Shown here: in pieces, positions 47,347 to 55,678 of the stretch
Position numbering within the stretch: position 1 is the stretch's first letter
Layout of the letters: every line of letters begins with the position of its first letter
Origin: Henriciella sp.
Lineage (GTDB): Bacteria > Pseudomonadota > Alphaproteobacteria > Caulobacterales > Hyphomonadaceae
DNA length: 64,000 bases
Assembly (NCBI RefSeq): GCF_029936995.1
Contig: NZ_JAPYRE010000003.1
Span: 124,001 to 188,000 of the forward strand
Direction: 5' to 3'
The notes under the pieces: model-generated
Database searches by the model: none
Seen by the model: only the letters and a program-made list of their open reading frames with translations
What the model was told of the DNA's origin: nothing
Position numbers and translations under genes: made by a program

Positions 47347-47365
47347 ATGGAAACCAAGAGGTTTC
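47324..47365. promoter_or_regulatory. Two tandem operator-like inverted repeats
   Basis: GAAACCAATAAGTTTC (47324-47339) and GAAACCAAGAGGTTTC (47350-47365) agree at 14 of 16 positions and start 26 bp apart. The first lies in the promoter spacer and the second covers the region just after the expected start and the Shine-Dalgarno sequence. This is a classic arrangement for autorepression by the ArsR-type protein encoded next to it. Confidence 0.75.
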
Positions 47366-47367
47366 AT

Positions 47368-47697
47368 ATGAGTTTAAGCATTCAACCGTCTTTTCATGCT
47401 CTCGCTGATCCCACGCGACGCGGCATTATCGCCATCCTTGCAGGCGGCGAAGCCCGTCTCGGGGAGATTGCGGGAAATTTCGATATGTCACGCCCGGCCA
47501 TCGCCAAGCATCTTCGTGTGTTGAAAGAAGGGGGGCTGATCGAGGTCGAAACCCGCGGGCGCGAGCGTATTCACCGGTTAAGGCCCGGCGGCCTGAAACC
47601 TGTCACCGACTGGATCGCGCACTACAGCCGTTTCTGGGATGAGAAACTCGATCAACTCAAGCAGGCCGTGGAGGCCGATGAAGGAGAAGCTCCATGA
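47368..47697 (+). CDS. ArsR-family repressor
   Basis: Winged-helix regulator of 109 aa (HALADPTRRGIIAILAGGE, MSRPAIAKHLRVLKEGGL). No metal-binding cysteines of the ArsR/SmtB type are visible, fitting the subgroup paired with SRPBCC proteins. The ATG at 47368 has AAGAGG 6 bases upstream; a start seven codons earlier would lie inside the promoter. It overlaps the SRPBCC gene as ATGA. Confidence 0.92.
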   Translation: MSLSIQPSFHALADPTRRGIIAILAGGEARLGEIAGNFDMSRPAIAKHLRVLKEGGLIEVETRGRERIHRLRPGGLKPVTDWIAHYSRFWDEKLDQLKQAVEADEGEAP

Positions 47698-48113
47698 GTG
47701 ATACAGCTATTGTGAAAACCATAATACTGAAGGCGCCTATCGAGAAGGTCTGGACCTTCCTGACAGTACCCGAAAAGCTTGCAAACTGGTTTCATGAAAC
47801 GGATCGCGCACTGGGCACGGCAGGCACGGAGTTTGTCTGGTACAAGTTCGACCCCACTGCCGAAGACCGTACGCAGATGTGGGGCAGGGTGCTTGAATCC
47901 GATCCACCGAAACGGCTGGTCCATACATTTACTCATCACGGTATTGATGAGCTCGAGACGACGGTGACCTGGGAGCTCACACCGATTACGGGAGGAACAC
48001 ATCTGAAGCTTACGCATGAAGGCCTTGAGCACCGCAAGGATCAAGTGGGAGCATTGGGCGATCATGACAAAGGCTGGGAAGGCTTTCTCTCCCATTTGCG
48101 CTTCATCATTTAG
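47694..48113 (+). CDS. SRPBCC (AHSA1-like) domain protein
   Basis: Protein of 139 aa with the ligand-binding START/AHSA1-type fold (KTIILKAPIEKVWTFLT, PEKLANWF, TWELTPITGGTHLKLTHEG). Second gene of an ArsR-SRPBCC pair, ATGA-coupled to the repressor. In such pairs the SRPBCC partner is thought to bind a hydrophobic ligand; here the ligand is unknown. Its last 8 bases overlap the 3' end of the efflux gene on the other strand. Confidence 0.88.
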   Translation: MSDTAIVKTIILKAPIEKVWTFLTVPEKLANWFHETDRALGTAGTEFVWYKFDPTAEDRTQMWGRVLESDPPKRLVHTFTHHGIDELETTVTWELTPITGGTHLKLTHEGLEHRKDQVGALGDHDKGWEGFLSHLRFII

Positions 48114-49764
48114 AGAGACGCTGAGAAGCCTGTGCATTCAGTCTCGGCTTTGGCATCAAGAGAAGGATTGCCAGTACAAAGGCAAACCAGATGGCGATAA
48201 CGAGAAAACAGTCCCGAAACGCGAAAACACTCGCTTCGACAGAGACGTGCCGGCCGAACTCGCTGAATGCCGACTGGAAGGCCGGCAAAGGAGCCAGACC
48301 AGCCGTTTCATACTGTTGGGCATACAGGGCGTGATTGTAGGCTATTTCAGGATTGGCTTCATTCATGGCAGTGGACAGGTGCTCACCGTGAAAAAGCAGA
48401 CGCCGTTGAAGCAGTATGGCCAGAAGGTTGACACCGAATGCTCCGCCAGTCTGCATCATGAACGAGGCGCCACCCGTTGCTGAAGCCAGTAGATGTGGCG
48501 GTACGGCACGCACAGCTGTCGTGTTAGCAGGTGGCATGCAGAAACTGATCCCGATCCGGCTGAGGATGATCCAGGAAACAAGTATCCAATAAGGGGTGAG
48601 CGCCGATATGTGAGCCATTAGATAGGCTGAAAGGCCGAAACTCACGATTCCGAAGGCGAGTAGCCACCGCGTATCAACAAGATCGGTGAGACGGCCTGCT
48701 ATCGGAAAGCCTAGGACCATGGCGAGTCCTGCAGGGATCATCATTATCCCGGCGGCGGTCGGCGAATAGTGCTGTACGAGCTGCACGAACAACGGAATAA
48801 GATAGGTTGAGCCGTATATGGCGACACCAGTGGCCGCGATAATCAGGCTGGCCGACCAGAACTGCCTGTAAGTGAAAATTTCAGGGTTAAGAGCCGGAAA
48901 GGCGTGCTTTCTTTCCCAGACAAAGAAGAAGACCAGCGCGATCCCTCCAATGGTGAACCGTATCAGCGTCAGGTCGGAGTCCCAGCCATCACGGTTGCCA
49001 CCCGCAAAGCCCGATAGCAGAGCCACCAGAGCGACTGTCAGCAGCCCGAGGCCCTGCCAGTCGAGTGGACGTTTTTCCGCTTTCTGTTCGGGATCTGCGT
49101 CAGGCATCAGAAGTGGAGCTGCGCACAGTGCGGCGAGGGCTAGCGGTACGGTTGCTACGAAGACCAGCCGCCAGCTGGCAAGATCCACCGCAATTCCCCC
49201 CAGAGCTGGTCCAAAAGCAGGTGCCAAGACGACCCCCACAGAGAATATACCGATAGCTGTGCCACGTTTATGGTCAGGAAATGTCTGGAAGATCAGGAAC
49301 ATGGACATTGGCTGCAATAGGCCGGCAGCAATGCCCTGCATGGCCCGGGATATGATCAGCAGGCCAAGCGTTCCACTTACGGCTCCGAGAAGTGAGCCTG
49401 AGATGAACATCAGTATCCCGAAGATGTAGGTATTTCGCGGGCCATAGGCCGACATCGCCCAAGCATTTGCAAGCATGGCGATGGTTGATGAAGCAAGAAA
49501 AGCGGTCGACATCCATTGGGCCTGATCCTGGCCAAGCCCGAAAGCGCCTATAATGGCAGGAAGGGCGACGTTGATCGTGGTTGCCGCCAGCATGGTCGCC
49601 ATCGCGCCGGTCAGCATCGCAAATAGCAGTAGCCAGCGATAGATTCCGCCAAACTGCGCAAACTTGTCCCGGATCGCGCTATTAGCGAGTGGCGGGATAT
49701 CGGTCGGCAGCGGAAGTGGCGCCCTGAAGGCCCTTGGTCGGGGCTGGCGGGCGCGGGATATCAC
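48106..49764 (-). CDS. MFS drug efflux transporter (DHA2/EmrB type)
   Basis: 552-aa inner-membrane transporter with about 14 helices (MLTGAMATMLAATTINVALP; YGPRNTYIFG, the motif A loop; RAMQGIAAGLLQP). GTG start overlapping the stop of the adaptor gene as GTGA, so it is coupled to the HlyD-type protein and they probably form a tripartite pump. The N-terminal 40 residues are Pro/Arg-rich and cytosolic. Substrates unknown. Confidence 0.93.
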   Translation of the reverse strand: MISRARQPRPRAFRAPLPLPTDIPPLANSAIRDKFAQFGGIYRWLLLFAMLTGAMATMLAATTINVALPAIIGAFGLGQDQAQWMSTAFLASSTIAMLANAWAMSAYGPRNTYIFGILMFISGSLLGAVSGTLGLLIISRAMQGIAAGLLQPMSMFLIFQTFPDHKRGTAIGIFSVGVVLAPAFGPALGGIAVDLASWRLVFVATVPLALAALCAAPLLMPDADPEQKAEKRPLDWQGLGLLTVALVALLSGFAGGNRDGWDSDLTLIRFTIGGIALVFFFVWERKHAFPALNPEIFTYRQFWSASLIIAATGVAIYGSTYLIPLFVQLVQHYSPTAAGIMMIPAGLAMVLGFPIAGRLTDLVDTRWLLAFGIVSFGLSAYLMAHISALTPYWILVSWIILSRIGISFCMPPANTTAVRAVPPHLLASATGGASFMMQTGGAFGVNLLAILLQRRLLFHGEHLSTAMNEANPEIAYNHALYAQQYETAGLAPLPAFQSAFSEFGRHVSVEASVFAFRDCFLVIAIWFAFVLAILLLMPKPRLNAQASQRLSK

Positions 49765-50939
49765 CGTCCTGCTCCGCTTCCCCGCGAGGTTTCGGTTTGC
49801 TTGCGAATTCGTACACGAACCATGGTGCCGGGGCGCAGTTGAGTGTCTACACCTTCAAGATCAATCCGAACGGCAATACGCTGGGTTATCTTGGTGAAAA
49901 CTCCATTGGCGTTCGGGTTCGGCATTAGTGCGGCTTCGGCCAAAGTTGCGTCATTGATTTTGACGACCCGGCCCTTGAGGTCGAGATCAGGGTGGCTATC
50001 GACATGCACTTCGACCGGTGCGCCAGGATGCATGTGCCGAATATTGGTTTCCTTGATATTGGCCGAGATCCAGACCTCATCGGGATTGTGCAAGAGCGCC
50101 ATACGGAAACCGCGTAGCGAATGCTCCCCGGCATCATAGAAGATTTCGTCCACGACCCCATCAATCGGACTGCGGATTGTGTGTTGATCGACGACGACTT
50201 CCTGAGCGTCGACACGCGCTTCTGCTTTTTGGAGAGTTGCTCGCAAGACGGCCAGTTCATGGTCGATAAGCCGGACTTCCTGGCCTTCGATATTCGCAGT
50301 GTTCTGTTCTGCAAGCGCCATTCTGCGTTGCGCCTGAGTACGGCGTAATGCCTGTTCGGCATTTGCCAGTTCATTTTGTGCTCTGTCGAGTGCGGCCCGG
50401 GAGACCTGGCCCTTATCAAACAGGCCTTTTACCCGATCATAGTCGCTTTCAGCGGTTTCCAGGTCCGACTGGGCTGCTTCGACGGATGCTGCTGCGGACT
50501 GGGTGCCAGCCGCGCGCGCGGCGACTTCGCTGCCAGCCTTGGAGGATGCAAGTGAGGCGCGCGTCTCTTCACGGGCAATCTGGGCTCTCAGGCGGTCGGC
50601 TTCTGCTCTGTATTCATCAAGTGTGTAGGTGGCTTCCCGGTCTTCAATGGTGAAAAGTACGTCCCCTGCAGAAACCCTGTCGCCCTCGCCAACTGCAACG
50701 CTGGTGATCCGGCCGGATATGTCGGTGGAAACAGCGACCATGTCGGATGCGATGCGCGCATCGGCAGTCGAGACATAGGCTGCGCGATCCATGAGGAAGC
50801 GGACCGAGACGACAATCAACACAAAGGCGATAATGATTATGCCTGCTAGCCTGAAGCGCTTGCCTTTAAGGAAGCCGGCAGGCCTGTCTTCTGGCGGCCT
50901 TTCAGCGTCCATTGCTTCAGATGAAGTGTGTCCGTCCAT
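49761..50939 (-). CDS. HlyD/EmrA membrane fusion protein
   Basis: Periplasmic adaptor of 392 aa. One membrane helix at about residues 31-50, then a lipoyl-type half-domain (ADARIASDMVAVSTDISGRI), a long coiled coil with alternating Ala/Glu/Arg (about 100-220) and the second lipoyl half with beta-barrel (IRSPIDGVVDE). First gene of the emrAB-type pair. No Shine-Dalgarno is visible before the ATG at 50939; a hairpin sits there instead. Confidence 0.92.
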   Translation of the reverse strand: MDGHTSSEAMDAERPPEDRPAGFLKGKRFRLAGIIIIAFVLIVVSVRFLMDRAAYVSTADARIASDMVAVSTDISGRITSVAVGEGDRVSAGDVLFTIEDREATYTLDEYRAEADRLRAQIAREETRASLASSKAGSEVAARAAGTQSAAASVEAAQSDLETAESDYDRVKGLFDKGQVSRAALDRAQNELANAEQALRRTQAQRRMALAEQNTANIEGQEVRLIDHELAVLRATLQKAEARVDAQEVVVDQHTIRSPIDGVVDEIFYDAGEHSLRGFRMALLHNPDEVWISANIKETNIRHMHPGAPVEVHVDSHPDLDLKGRVVKINDATLAEAALMPNPNANGVFTKITQRIAVRIDLEGVDTQLRPGTMVRVRIRKQTETSRGSGAGR

Positions 50940-50945
50940 AGCAGT

Positions 50946-50962
50946 GGCATGCCGGTCATGCC
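50946..50962. repeat. 6-bp inverted repeat directly before the HlyD-type gene
   Basis: GGCATG-CCGGT-CATGCC is a perfect inverted repeat whose near end is 7 bases from the start codon of the adaptor gene, where a ribosome site would normally be. Either an operator for a repressor of the efflux pair or an RNA hairpin limiting translation. No TetR- or MarR-like regulator gene is adjacent. Confidence 0.4.
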
Positions 50963-51116
50963 GACTATGCCTGTTCCTCCCTGAAGTGCTCTTTCAAGCG
51001 GCACTCTTTGAACCTTCATGATAGCGAACTAGAGCGATTGTTCGAGACATGACGCAGAGGCAAGGGCGTCTTGCGCTTTCGGGGTCCCGGCTGAAGGCTG
51101 TGTTGGGAGGTGTGAG

Positions 51117-51794
51117 CTAGTCTTCAAAACCCACGAACGTTGCGGCCTCTTCGACGGATTTACGTTTCGAGACGACTGCATTCGCCGGGAAACTGTCATC
51201 GGGCCAGCCCATTGCCACGCAAGTCTGGATAACCTGATCATCCGGAATCTTGGCATGTTCCCGCACGACCGGGCTTTGCATGATGCCTTGCGAGTTGATT
51301 ACACAGCCGAGACCACGCGACCAGGCCGTATTCACGAGGCAGTTGACGACACCGCCGCAGTCAAATGGAGCAACATCGCTGCCCTGGATCGACTTGTCAT
51401 ACGTAATCACGATCGAGACAGGTGCGTCGAACTGGCGAAAGCCGCGCAATACCCAATCCTGACGGCCTTCCTTGTCTTCCCGCGCAATACCCATGGCACC
51501 GAATAGCTGCTTGGCGACTTCGATCTGACGGGCTCTATGATCACCGTCATATCCAGGACCAGTCCGGAATTCGCGGCTGTCAGGGACACCAGCGAGGTTG
51601 CGTTCGACATTTCCTGCACGAATTTTATCGAGGGTGTCACCGCTCACGATATAGAAATTCCACGGCTGGGTATTGAACGATGTCGGCGCGCGCATGGCGA
51701 TCTCAAGAATTTCGCGGATCAGCGCCTTCGGGACCGGTTTGTCCTGATAGCCGCGAATGCTGCGGCGGCCGAGCACAACCTCTTCATATTCCAT
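51117..51794 (-). CDS. Nitroreductase-family flavoprotein 1
   Basis: 225-aa FMN-dependent oxidoreductase. FMN-binding segment RRSIRGYQDKPVPK at the N-terminus, APTSFNTQPWNFYIV (substrate segment) and GLGCVINSQGIM near the C-terminus, followed by MGWPDDSFPANAV. A strong GGAGG site precedes the ATG. Reduces nitro or quinone-type compounds in this family; natural substrate unknown. It is about 30 % similar by eye to the second nitroreductase nearby. Confidence 0.9.
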   Translation of the reverse strand: MEYEEVVLGRRSIRGYQDKPVPKALIREILEIAMRAPTSFNTQPWNFYIVSGDTLDKIRAGNVERNLAGVPDSREFRTGPGYDGDHRARQIEVAKQLFGAMGIAREDKEGRQDWVLRGFRQFDAPVSIVITYDKSIQGSDVAPFDCGGVVNCLVNTAWSRGLGCVINSQGIMQSPVVREHAKIPDDQVIQTCVAMGWPDDSFPANAVVSKRKSVEEAATFVGFED

Positions 51795-51942
51795 GTTTTT
51801 TCCTCCGGTCTCTATCTATCACGTTTATCTAGGCACCTGCCGTTACGGCATCCAAGTCTGTTATCTCCTCTCCTGCGTGACTGCGCCGCACTACCGATGA
51901 GCGATGGCAAGGCGCAGATAAGGACAACAAAGGGTAGATGGT

Positions 51943-52353
51943 GTGAAGAAGATGCACGAACATCCAGTCAGGGCAGGCCTCAAACTTCGCTGTGTGAGTT
52001 GCGGGGAGGGCAAACTCTTTCGAGCGTACCTCAAGTTCCATGATGAATGCCCTGCATGCGGACAGGACTTCAGTGTGGCTGATACGGCAGACGGGCCGGC
52101 ATTCTTCGTCGGGTCACTTGCCATGATTTTGTTCGCGCCATTCTATTTCATTCTGCCCATGCTGGATATCGCGCTGCCATTGAAGCTCTTGGCGTGGCTT
52201 GTCCTCTTAAGTGCCATGGGTGGCTTCTGCCTTGCGCTTCTGCCGAGGTTCAAGGCTGTATTGTTCAATCTGCAGGTCCGCAATCGTGCGGAAGAGGCAA
52301 AATGGTCCAGCACCGGCACACACGGTAAACCGCCAAGAGGCTGGCGGCACTGA
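51943..52353 (+). CDS. DUF983 membrane protein
   Basis: 136 aa with two zinc-type CxxC pairs (CVSCG near residue 17, CPACG near 36) and two membrane helices (about 50-70 and 75-95), then a basic tail. Belongs to DUF983, a family of unknown function often near cytochrome oxidase or RNase R genes. The GTG at 51943 has AAAGGG about 8 bases upstream and is preferred over the ATG at 51952. Confidence 0.88.
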   Translation: MKKMHEHPVRAGLKLRCVSCGEGKLFRAYLKFHDECPACGQDFSVADTADGPAFFVGSLAMILFAPFYFILPMLDIALPLKLLAWLVLLSAMGGFCLALLPRFKAVLFNLQVRNRAEEAKWSSTGTHGKPPRGWRH

Positions 52354-52383
52354 CGATACATCCGTGTCAGTGGAGTTGCTTTT

Positions 52384-52755
52384 TCAGCTTCGCTTGGGCC
52401 CCGCCATATCCCTGAAGGCTTCGAATGTACCGCGGGCGATCTGCGTTATAGTAGGTTTACGTCCCCGCGCATGCCGCACGAGATGGACGCAGTTGGAGCC
52501 TGTCAGATGATAGTCATGTCCCAGGCGACGTCGCGCACGCTCCAGTGCAAGGTACTCGCTGCCCGGTTCCCATCCGTGCCATTTGACAGACCGGCCATTT
52601 GAAAAGTCTTCAATGGTCTGTGAAATCACTCCGTCATAGCGGCGGGAATTGGAGATAACCCGCCCGCCATAGGTTACTATCCCATAATGGCGGAGTACGC
52701 CGCCAAAGCGAACCGAAACCACATCTCCTGGACGGAAATCATCTTTATCGTTCAT
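52384..52755 (-). CDS. LRAT/NlpC-P60-superfamily protein (123 aa)
   Basis: Small protein with H23 in the LRHYGIVT strand and N88-C89-V90-H91, the NCxH motif of LRAT-like thiol acyltransferases or circularly permuted NlpC/P60 enzymes. The order is H then C, as in LRAT. No signal peptide, so cytosolic; may be a phospholipid acyltransferase. Starts without a clear Shine-Dalgarno. Substrate unknown. Confidence 0.8.
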   Translation of the reverse strand: MNDKDDFRPGDVVSVRFGGVLRHYGIVTYGGRVISNSRRYDGVISQTIEDFSNGRSVKWHGWEPGSEYLALERARRRLGHDYHLTGSNCVHLVRHARGRKPTITQIARGTFEAFRDMAGPKRS

Positions 52756-52822
52756 CGATAAACAATATGCTGAGTTTATTCGCGGGTCAAGCAGACAGTG
52801 ACGAGGCGAGTTACAGGCCGGT

Positions 52823-53494
52823 CTAAAACCCGTTCAGCTCAGCGAATTCGTATACGGGCGCACGTTCTGATCGCAGCTGGTTCACCGGATGGTCTGTGTC
52901 TGGATACCCCACAGCCATACCGCAGTAGACCATCTCGGTTTCTCCTAGTTTGAAATGTTCTTTCAGACTCGGCCGGAGAATGCCCCAGCATTCCTGCATA
53001 CATGTGCCCCAACCACGTTCTTCAGCTAACAGGGCCAGGGTCTGCATGAACATGCCGGTATGGGCCCACTGGCCATGGCCCATGCGCTCGTCGATCACAA
53101 AGAAAACCGCGAGTGGCGCGTCGAAGAAGCGGAAATTCCGCGAGAACCACTGGATGCGCTTCGCCTTGTCCTCACGTGGGATGCCGAGCTTTTCATACAT
53201 CATCTCGCCGACGCGGAAGCGGTAAGACCGATGCGGCTCCCAGAGGTCAGCCGGATAGATCGGTCGGTCAGTGGCTTCGCCCTTCGGGTCCTCGGCGAGC
53301 TTGGCCTGGGCCAGCTCGATGACGGCCTGTTGCGCGGCACCTGTCACGGCGATGACGCGCCACGGTTGGACGTTACCGCCGGATGGCGCGCGCTGGGCAG
53401 TTTCCAGCCAGTCGCGAACTTCAGCTTCACTGATTTGTCTATCGAGAAACGCGCGCGTCGATATGCGCTGTTTGACGGCCTGGCTCACATCCAT
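52823..53494 (-). CDS. Nitroreductase-family flavoprotein 2
   Basis: 223-aa FMN protein. RISTRAFLDRQISEAE at the start, APSGGNVQPWRVIAV and GWGTCMQECWGIL are typical; the second half carries MAVGYPDTDHPVNQLRSER. Related to the first nitroreductase at 51117 with the DUF983 and LRAT-like genes between them. A dehydrogenase or dechlorinase role cannot be excluded; the physiological substrate is unknown. Confidence 0.9.
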   Translation of the reverse strand: MDVSQAVKQRISTRAFLDRQISEAEVRDWLETAQRAPSGGNVQPWRVIAVTGAAQQAVIELAQAKLAEDPKGEATDRPIYPADLWEPHRSYRFRVGEMMYEKLGIPREDKAKRIQWFSRNFRFFDAPLAVFFVIDERMGHGQWAHTGMFMQTLALLAEERGWGTCMQECWGILRPSLKEHFKLGETEMVYCGMAVGYPDTDHPVNQLRSERAPVYEFAELNGF

Positions 53495-53551
53495 AATTTG
53501 GTCCTCCTTGGACGGGAGGGTTTAGGACGCCGACGCTGGGGAAGGAAAGAT

Positions 53552-53998
53552 CTAAAGCGGCCGCCGCGTGATCCTGAGCAGCGATACGAATAAAGGCGGT
53601 AACCAGAGTGCGGCGAGACAGAGATACAGCCATTTGCTGGCTGACTCGATTGGTATCAGGCCTGTGCCGGTCAGGAGGGCGGCTAGTCCGTATGACTCTA
53701 CCCACCGATGCCGCCGCGCCTTGGTATTGGGGGTAGAGTATATCGCAACGCAAGAAATTGCGAGACAGACCATCAGTGTGCTCAGGCTCGCCCACAACGG
53801 GGCACCTAAATCAAGAGACTTTTGCCAGGTGACCGCTCCAAAGAAGACAAGTGAGAGCACACCTAGGGCGGCTTGGCGACGCGACCATTTCGTGTCCTCG
53901 GTCGCGTATCGTGCCTGTAGTTCGCCGCTCATTGTCTCGCTGTTCATAACAGCGCCATTCGGCCCAAACTCGGGCGTAATACCATTCATCTCATCCAT
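53552..53998 (-). CDS. Predicted membrane protein (148 aa), unknown function
   Basis: An N-terminal hydrophilic region to about residue 38 is followed by four predicted membrane helices (about 40-58, 65-88, 100-118, 120-141). Ends in a basic patch (RITRRPL). I do not recognise a family. An internal ATG at codon 18 could be the true start; no clear ribosome site favours either. It follows the second nitroreductase's upstream region on the same strand. Confidence 0.6.
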   Translation of the reverse strand: MDEMNGITPEFGPNGAVMNSETMSGELQARYATEDTKWSRRQAALGVLSLVFFGAVTWQKSLDLGAPLWASLSTLMVCLAISCVAIYSTPNTKARRHRWVESYGLAALLTGTGLIPIESASKWLYLCLAALWLPPLFVSLLRITRRPL

Positions 53999-54054
53999 AG
54001 GTTGATTTTAGCGGCAGAGCTATTGTTCGCAAGCTAATTCTGATTGAGCGCGTA

Positions 54055-54381
54055 CTAAAGCGAGAAACTCGTTCCGCAGCCGCATGAAGCTGTGGCGTTC
54101 GGATTTTTGACTGTGAAGGCCGCGCCGATCAGCTCTGTCGAAAAGTCGATCTCGGAGCCACGCATGAATTCGACGCTCATCTCGTCGACGAGTACACGCG
54201 CGCCGTCCTTCTCAATGATGATGTCATCATCATTGGCCTTGTCGTCGAGGTCGAACTTGTATGAAAAGCCCGAGCAGCCGCCGCCTTCGACGGAGACGCG
54301 AAGGAAGTCCTTGCCGGACTGTTTGGCCAGAATCGCATTAATGCGCTTGGCTGCCGAGGAAGAAAGGGTCACGTCGGTCAT
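54055..54381 (-). CDS. erpA: Iron-sulfur A-type carrier protein (ErpA/IscA)
   Basis: Fe-S cluster carrier of 108 aa. The three ligand cysteines are C36 in GGGCSGF and C100/C102 in the SCGCGTSF C-terminus. The ATG at 54381 gives the family length; 46 upstream in-frame codons overlap dgt and are not conserved. ErpA rather than IscA is inferred from gene context. Its start codon overlaps the dgt start on the opposite strand (CATG). Confidence 0.93.
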   Translation of the reverse strand: MTDVTLSSSAAKRINAILAKQSGKDFLRVSVEGGGCSGFSYKFDLDDKANDDDIIIEKDGARVLVDEMSVEFMRGSEIDFSTELIGAAFTVKNPNATASCGCGTSFSL

Positions 54382-55582
54382 GGACAACAAGATAGGAAAA
54401 CCTGCGCTTCCAGAAAAGAGGGCGGTGTATGCAACGCCGTGGGAAAATTCACGCGGACGTTTCCATGACGAGCCTGAGTCGGCCACGAGAACGCCATTCC
54501 AGCGTGACCGGGATCGCATTATACATTCCTCCGGCTTTCGCCGCCTGAAGCAGAAAACACAGGTGTTTGTCGCCCATGAAGGAGATCATTACAGGACGCG
54601 GCTGACCCACTCGCTGGAAGTTGCCCAGATCGCTCGCTCGGTCGCGCGCAGGCTCGGCGTAGACGAAGATCTCGCCGAAGCCATGGCACTCGCGCATGAT
54701 CTGGGACATCCGCCGTTCGGCCATGCAGGCGAAGACCAGCTTGATGCCAGTATGGAAGGTTATGAAGGCTTTGATCACAATGCCCAGACCCTGCGTGTCG
54801 TTACACGGCTGGAGCAGCGCTATCCTTCCTTCAACGGGCTGAATCTGACCTGGGAGATGCTGGAGGGGCTGGTCAAACATAATGGCCCCCTGGTCACGAG
54901 GGATACGCCCATATCTTCACTGCCGGCGGCTTTCCGGGACTTTCCATATCTCGAGCAGCTGGAGCTGGACCAGTTTGCAGGCCCGGAAGCACAGATTGCC
55001 GCGCTCGCAGATGATATTGCCTACAATAATCATGATATTGATGATGGTATCGCTGCCGGTCTCTTCACGATTGATGATATGCTGCATCTTCCTTTGGTAG
55101 GGGATGTCTTCCGAAGTGTGCGGATCGAGCATCCTGTGCTTGATACACAGCGTACGGTCTATGAAGCCGTACGCCGGTTGATCGGTCTCTGGATTGATGA
55201 CCTGACTGCAGAGACAGAATCACGCGTTGCGCGTCATAATCCGCAATCTGCTGCCGAAGTCCGCGCTCTTCCAGAGCCACTGGTTGCCTTTTCTGAAGAG
55301 TTCGACGTGCAGCAGCGGGCGCTCAGGGCCTTTCTGTTCGAGCGTATGTACAAGCACTACAAGGTCAACCGGATGCGTAGCCAGGCCAAGCGTGTTCTAA
55401 AGGAGCTGTTCGACCTGTTCCTTGAAGAGCCCGATATTCTGCCACCGCCTTTGCGTCAGGATGCCGAGCAGGCCCCTCAAGACCGGCGTGCCCGTCTCGT
55501 CTGTGACTATATTGCCGGAATGACCGATAATTATGCCATCGACCTGCATCGCAAGGTGTTCAACCTGGAGAGCATGATATGA
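54380..55582 (+). CDS. dgt: dGTPase-like HD-domain triphosphohydrolase
   Basis: Deoxynucleoside triphosphate triphosphohydrolase of 400 aa. HD motif residues: HYRTRLTHSLEVAQIAR and AHDLGHPPFGHAGE, with the RTPFQRDRDRIIHSSGFRRL box near the start. The ATG at 54380 is chosen for length; in-frame sequence further up is the reverse of erpA. A weak AGAAAGGG lies about 12 bases upstream. In related genomes argS usually follows; here the SPOR gene follows directly. Confidence 0.93.
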   Translation: MDNKIGKPALPEKRAVYATPWENSRGRFHDEPESATRTPFQRDRDRIIHSSGFRRLKQKTQVFVAHEGDHYRTRLTHSLEVAQIARSVARRLGVDEDLAEAMALAHDLGHPPFGHAGEDQLDASMEGYEGFDHNAQTLRVVTRLEQRYPSFNGLNLTWEMLEGLVKHNGPLVTRDTPISSLPAAFRDFPYLEQLELDQFAGPEAQIAALADDIAYNNHDIDDGIAAGLFTIDDMLHLPLVGDVFRSVRIEHPVLDTQRTVYEAVRRLIGLWIDDLTAETESRVARHNPQSAAEVRALPEPLVAFSEEFDVQQRALRAFLFERMYKHYKVNRMRSQAKRVLKELFDLFLEEPDILPPPLRQDAEQAPQDRRARLVCDYIAGMTDNYAIDLHRKVFNLESMI

Positions 55583-55678
55583 TTTCGGCGCGGATGCGAC
55601 GACACCGTGATTCAATCATCGTTAAGGAAGCGGCCCGTATTCTTAACCAAAGACCATTCCATTCGGGACAGGTGAAAA

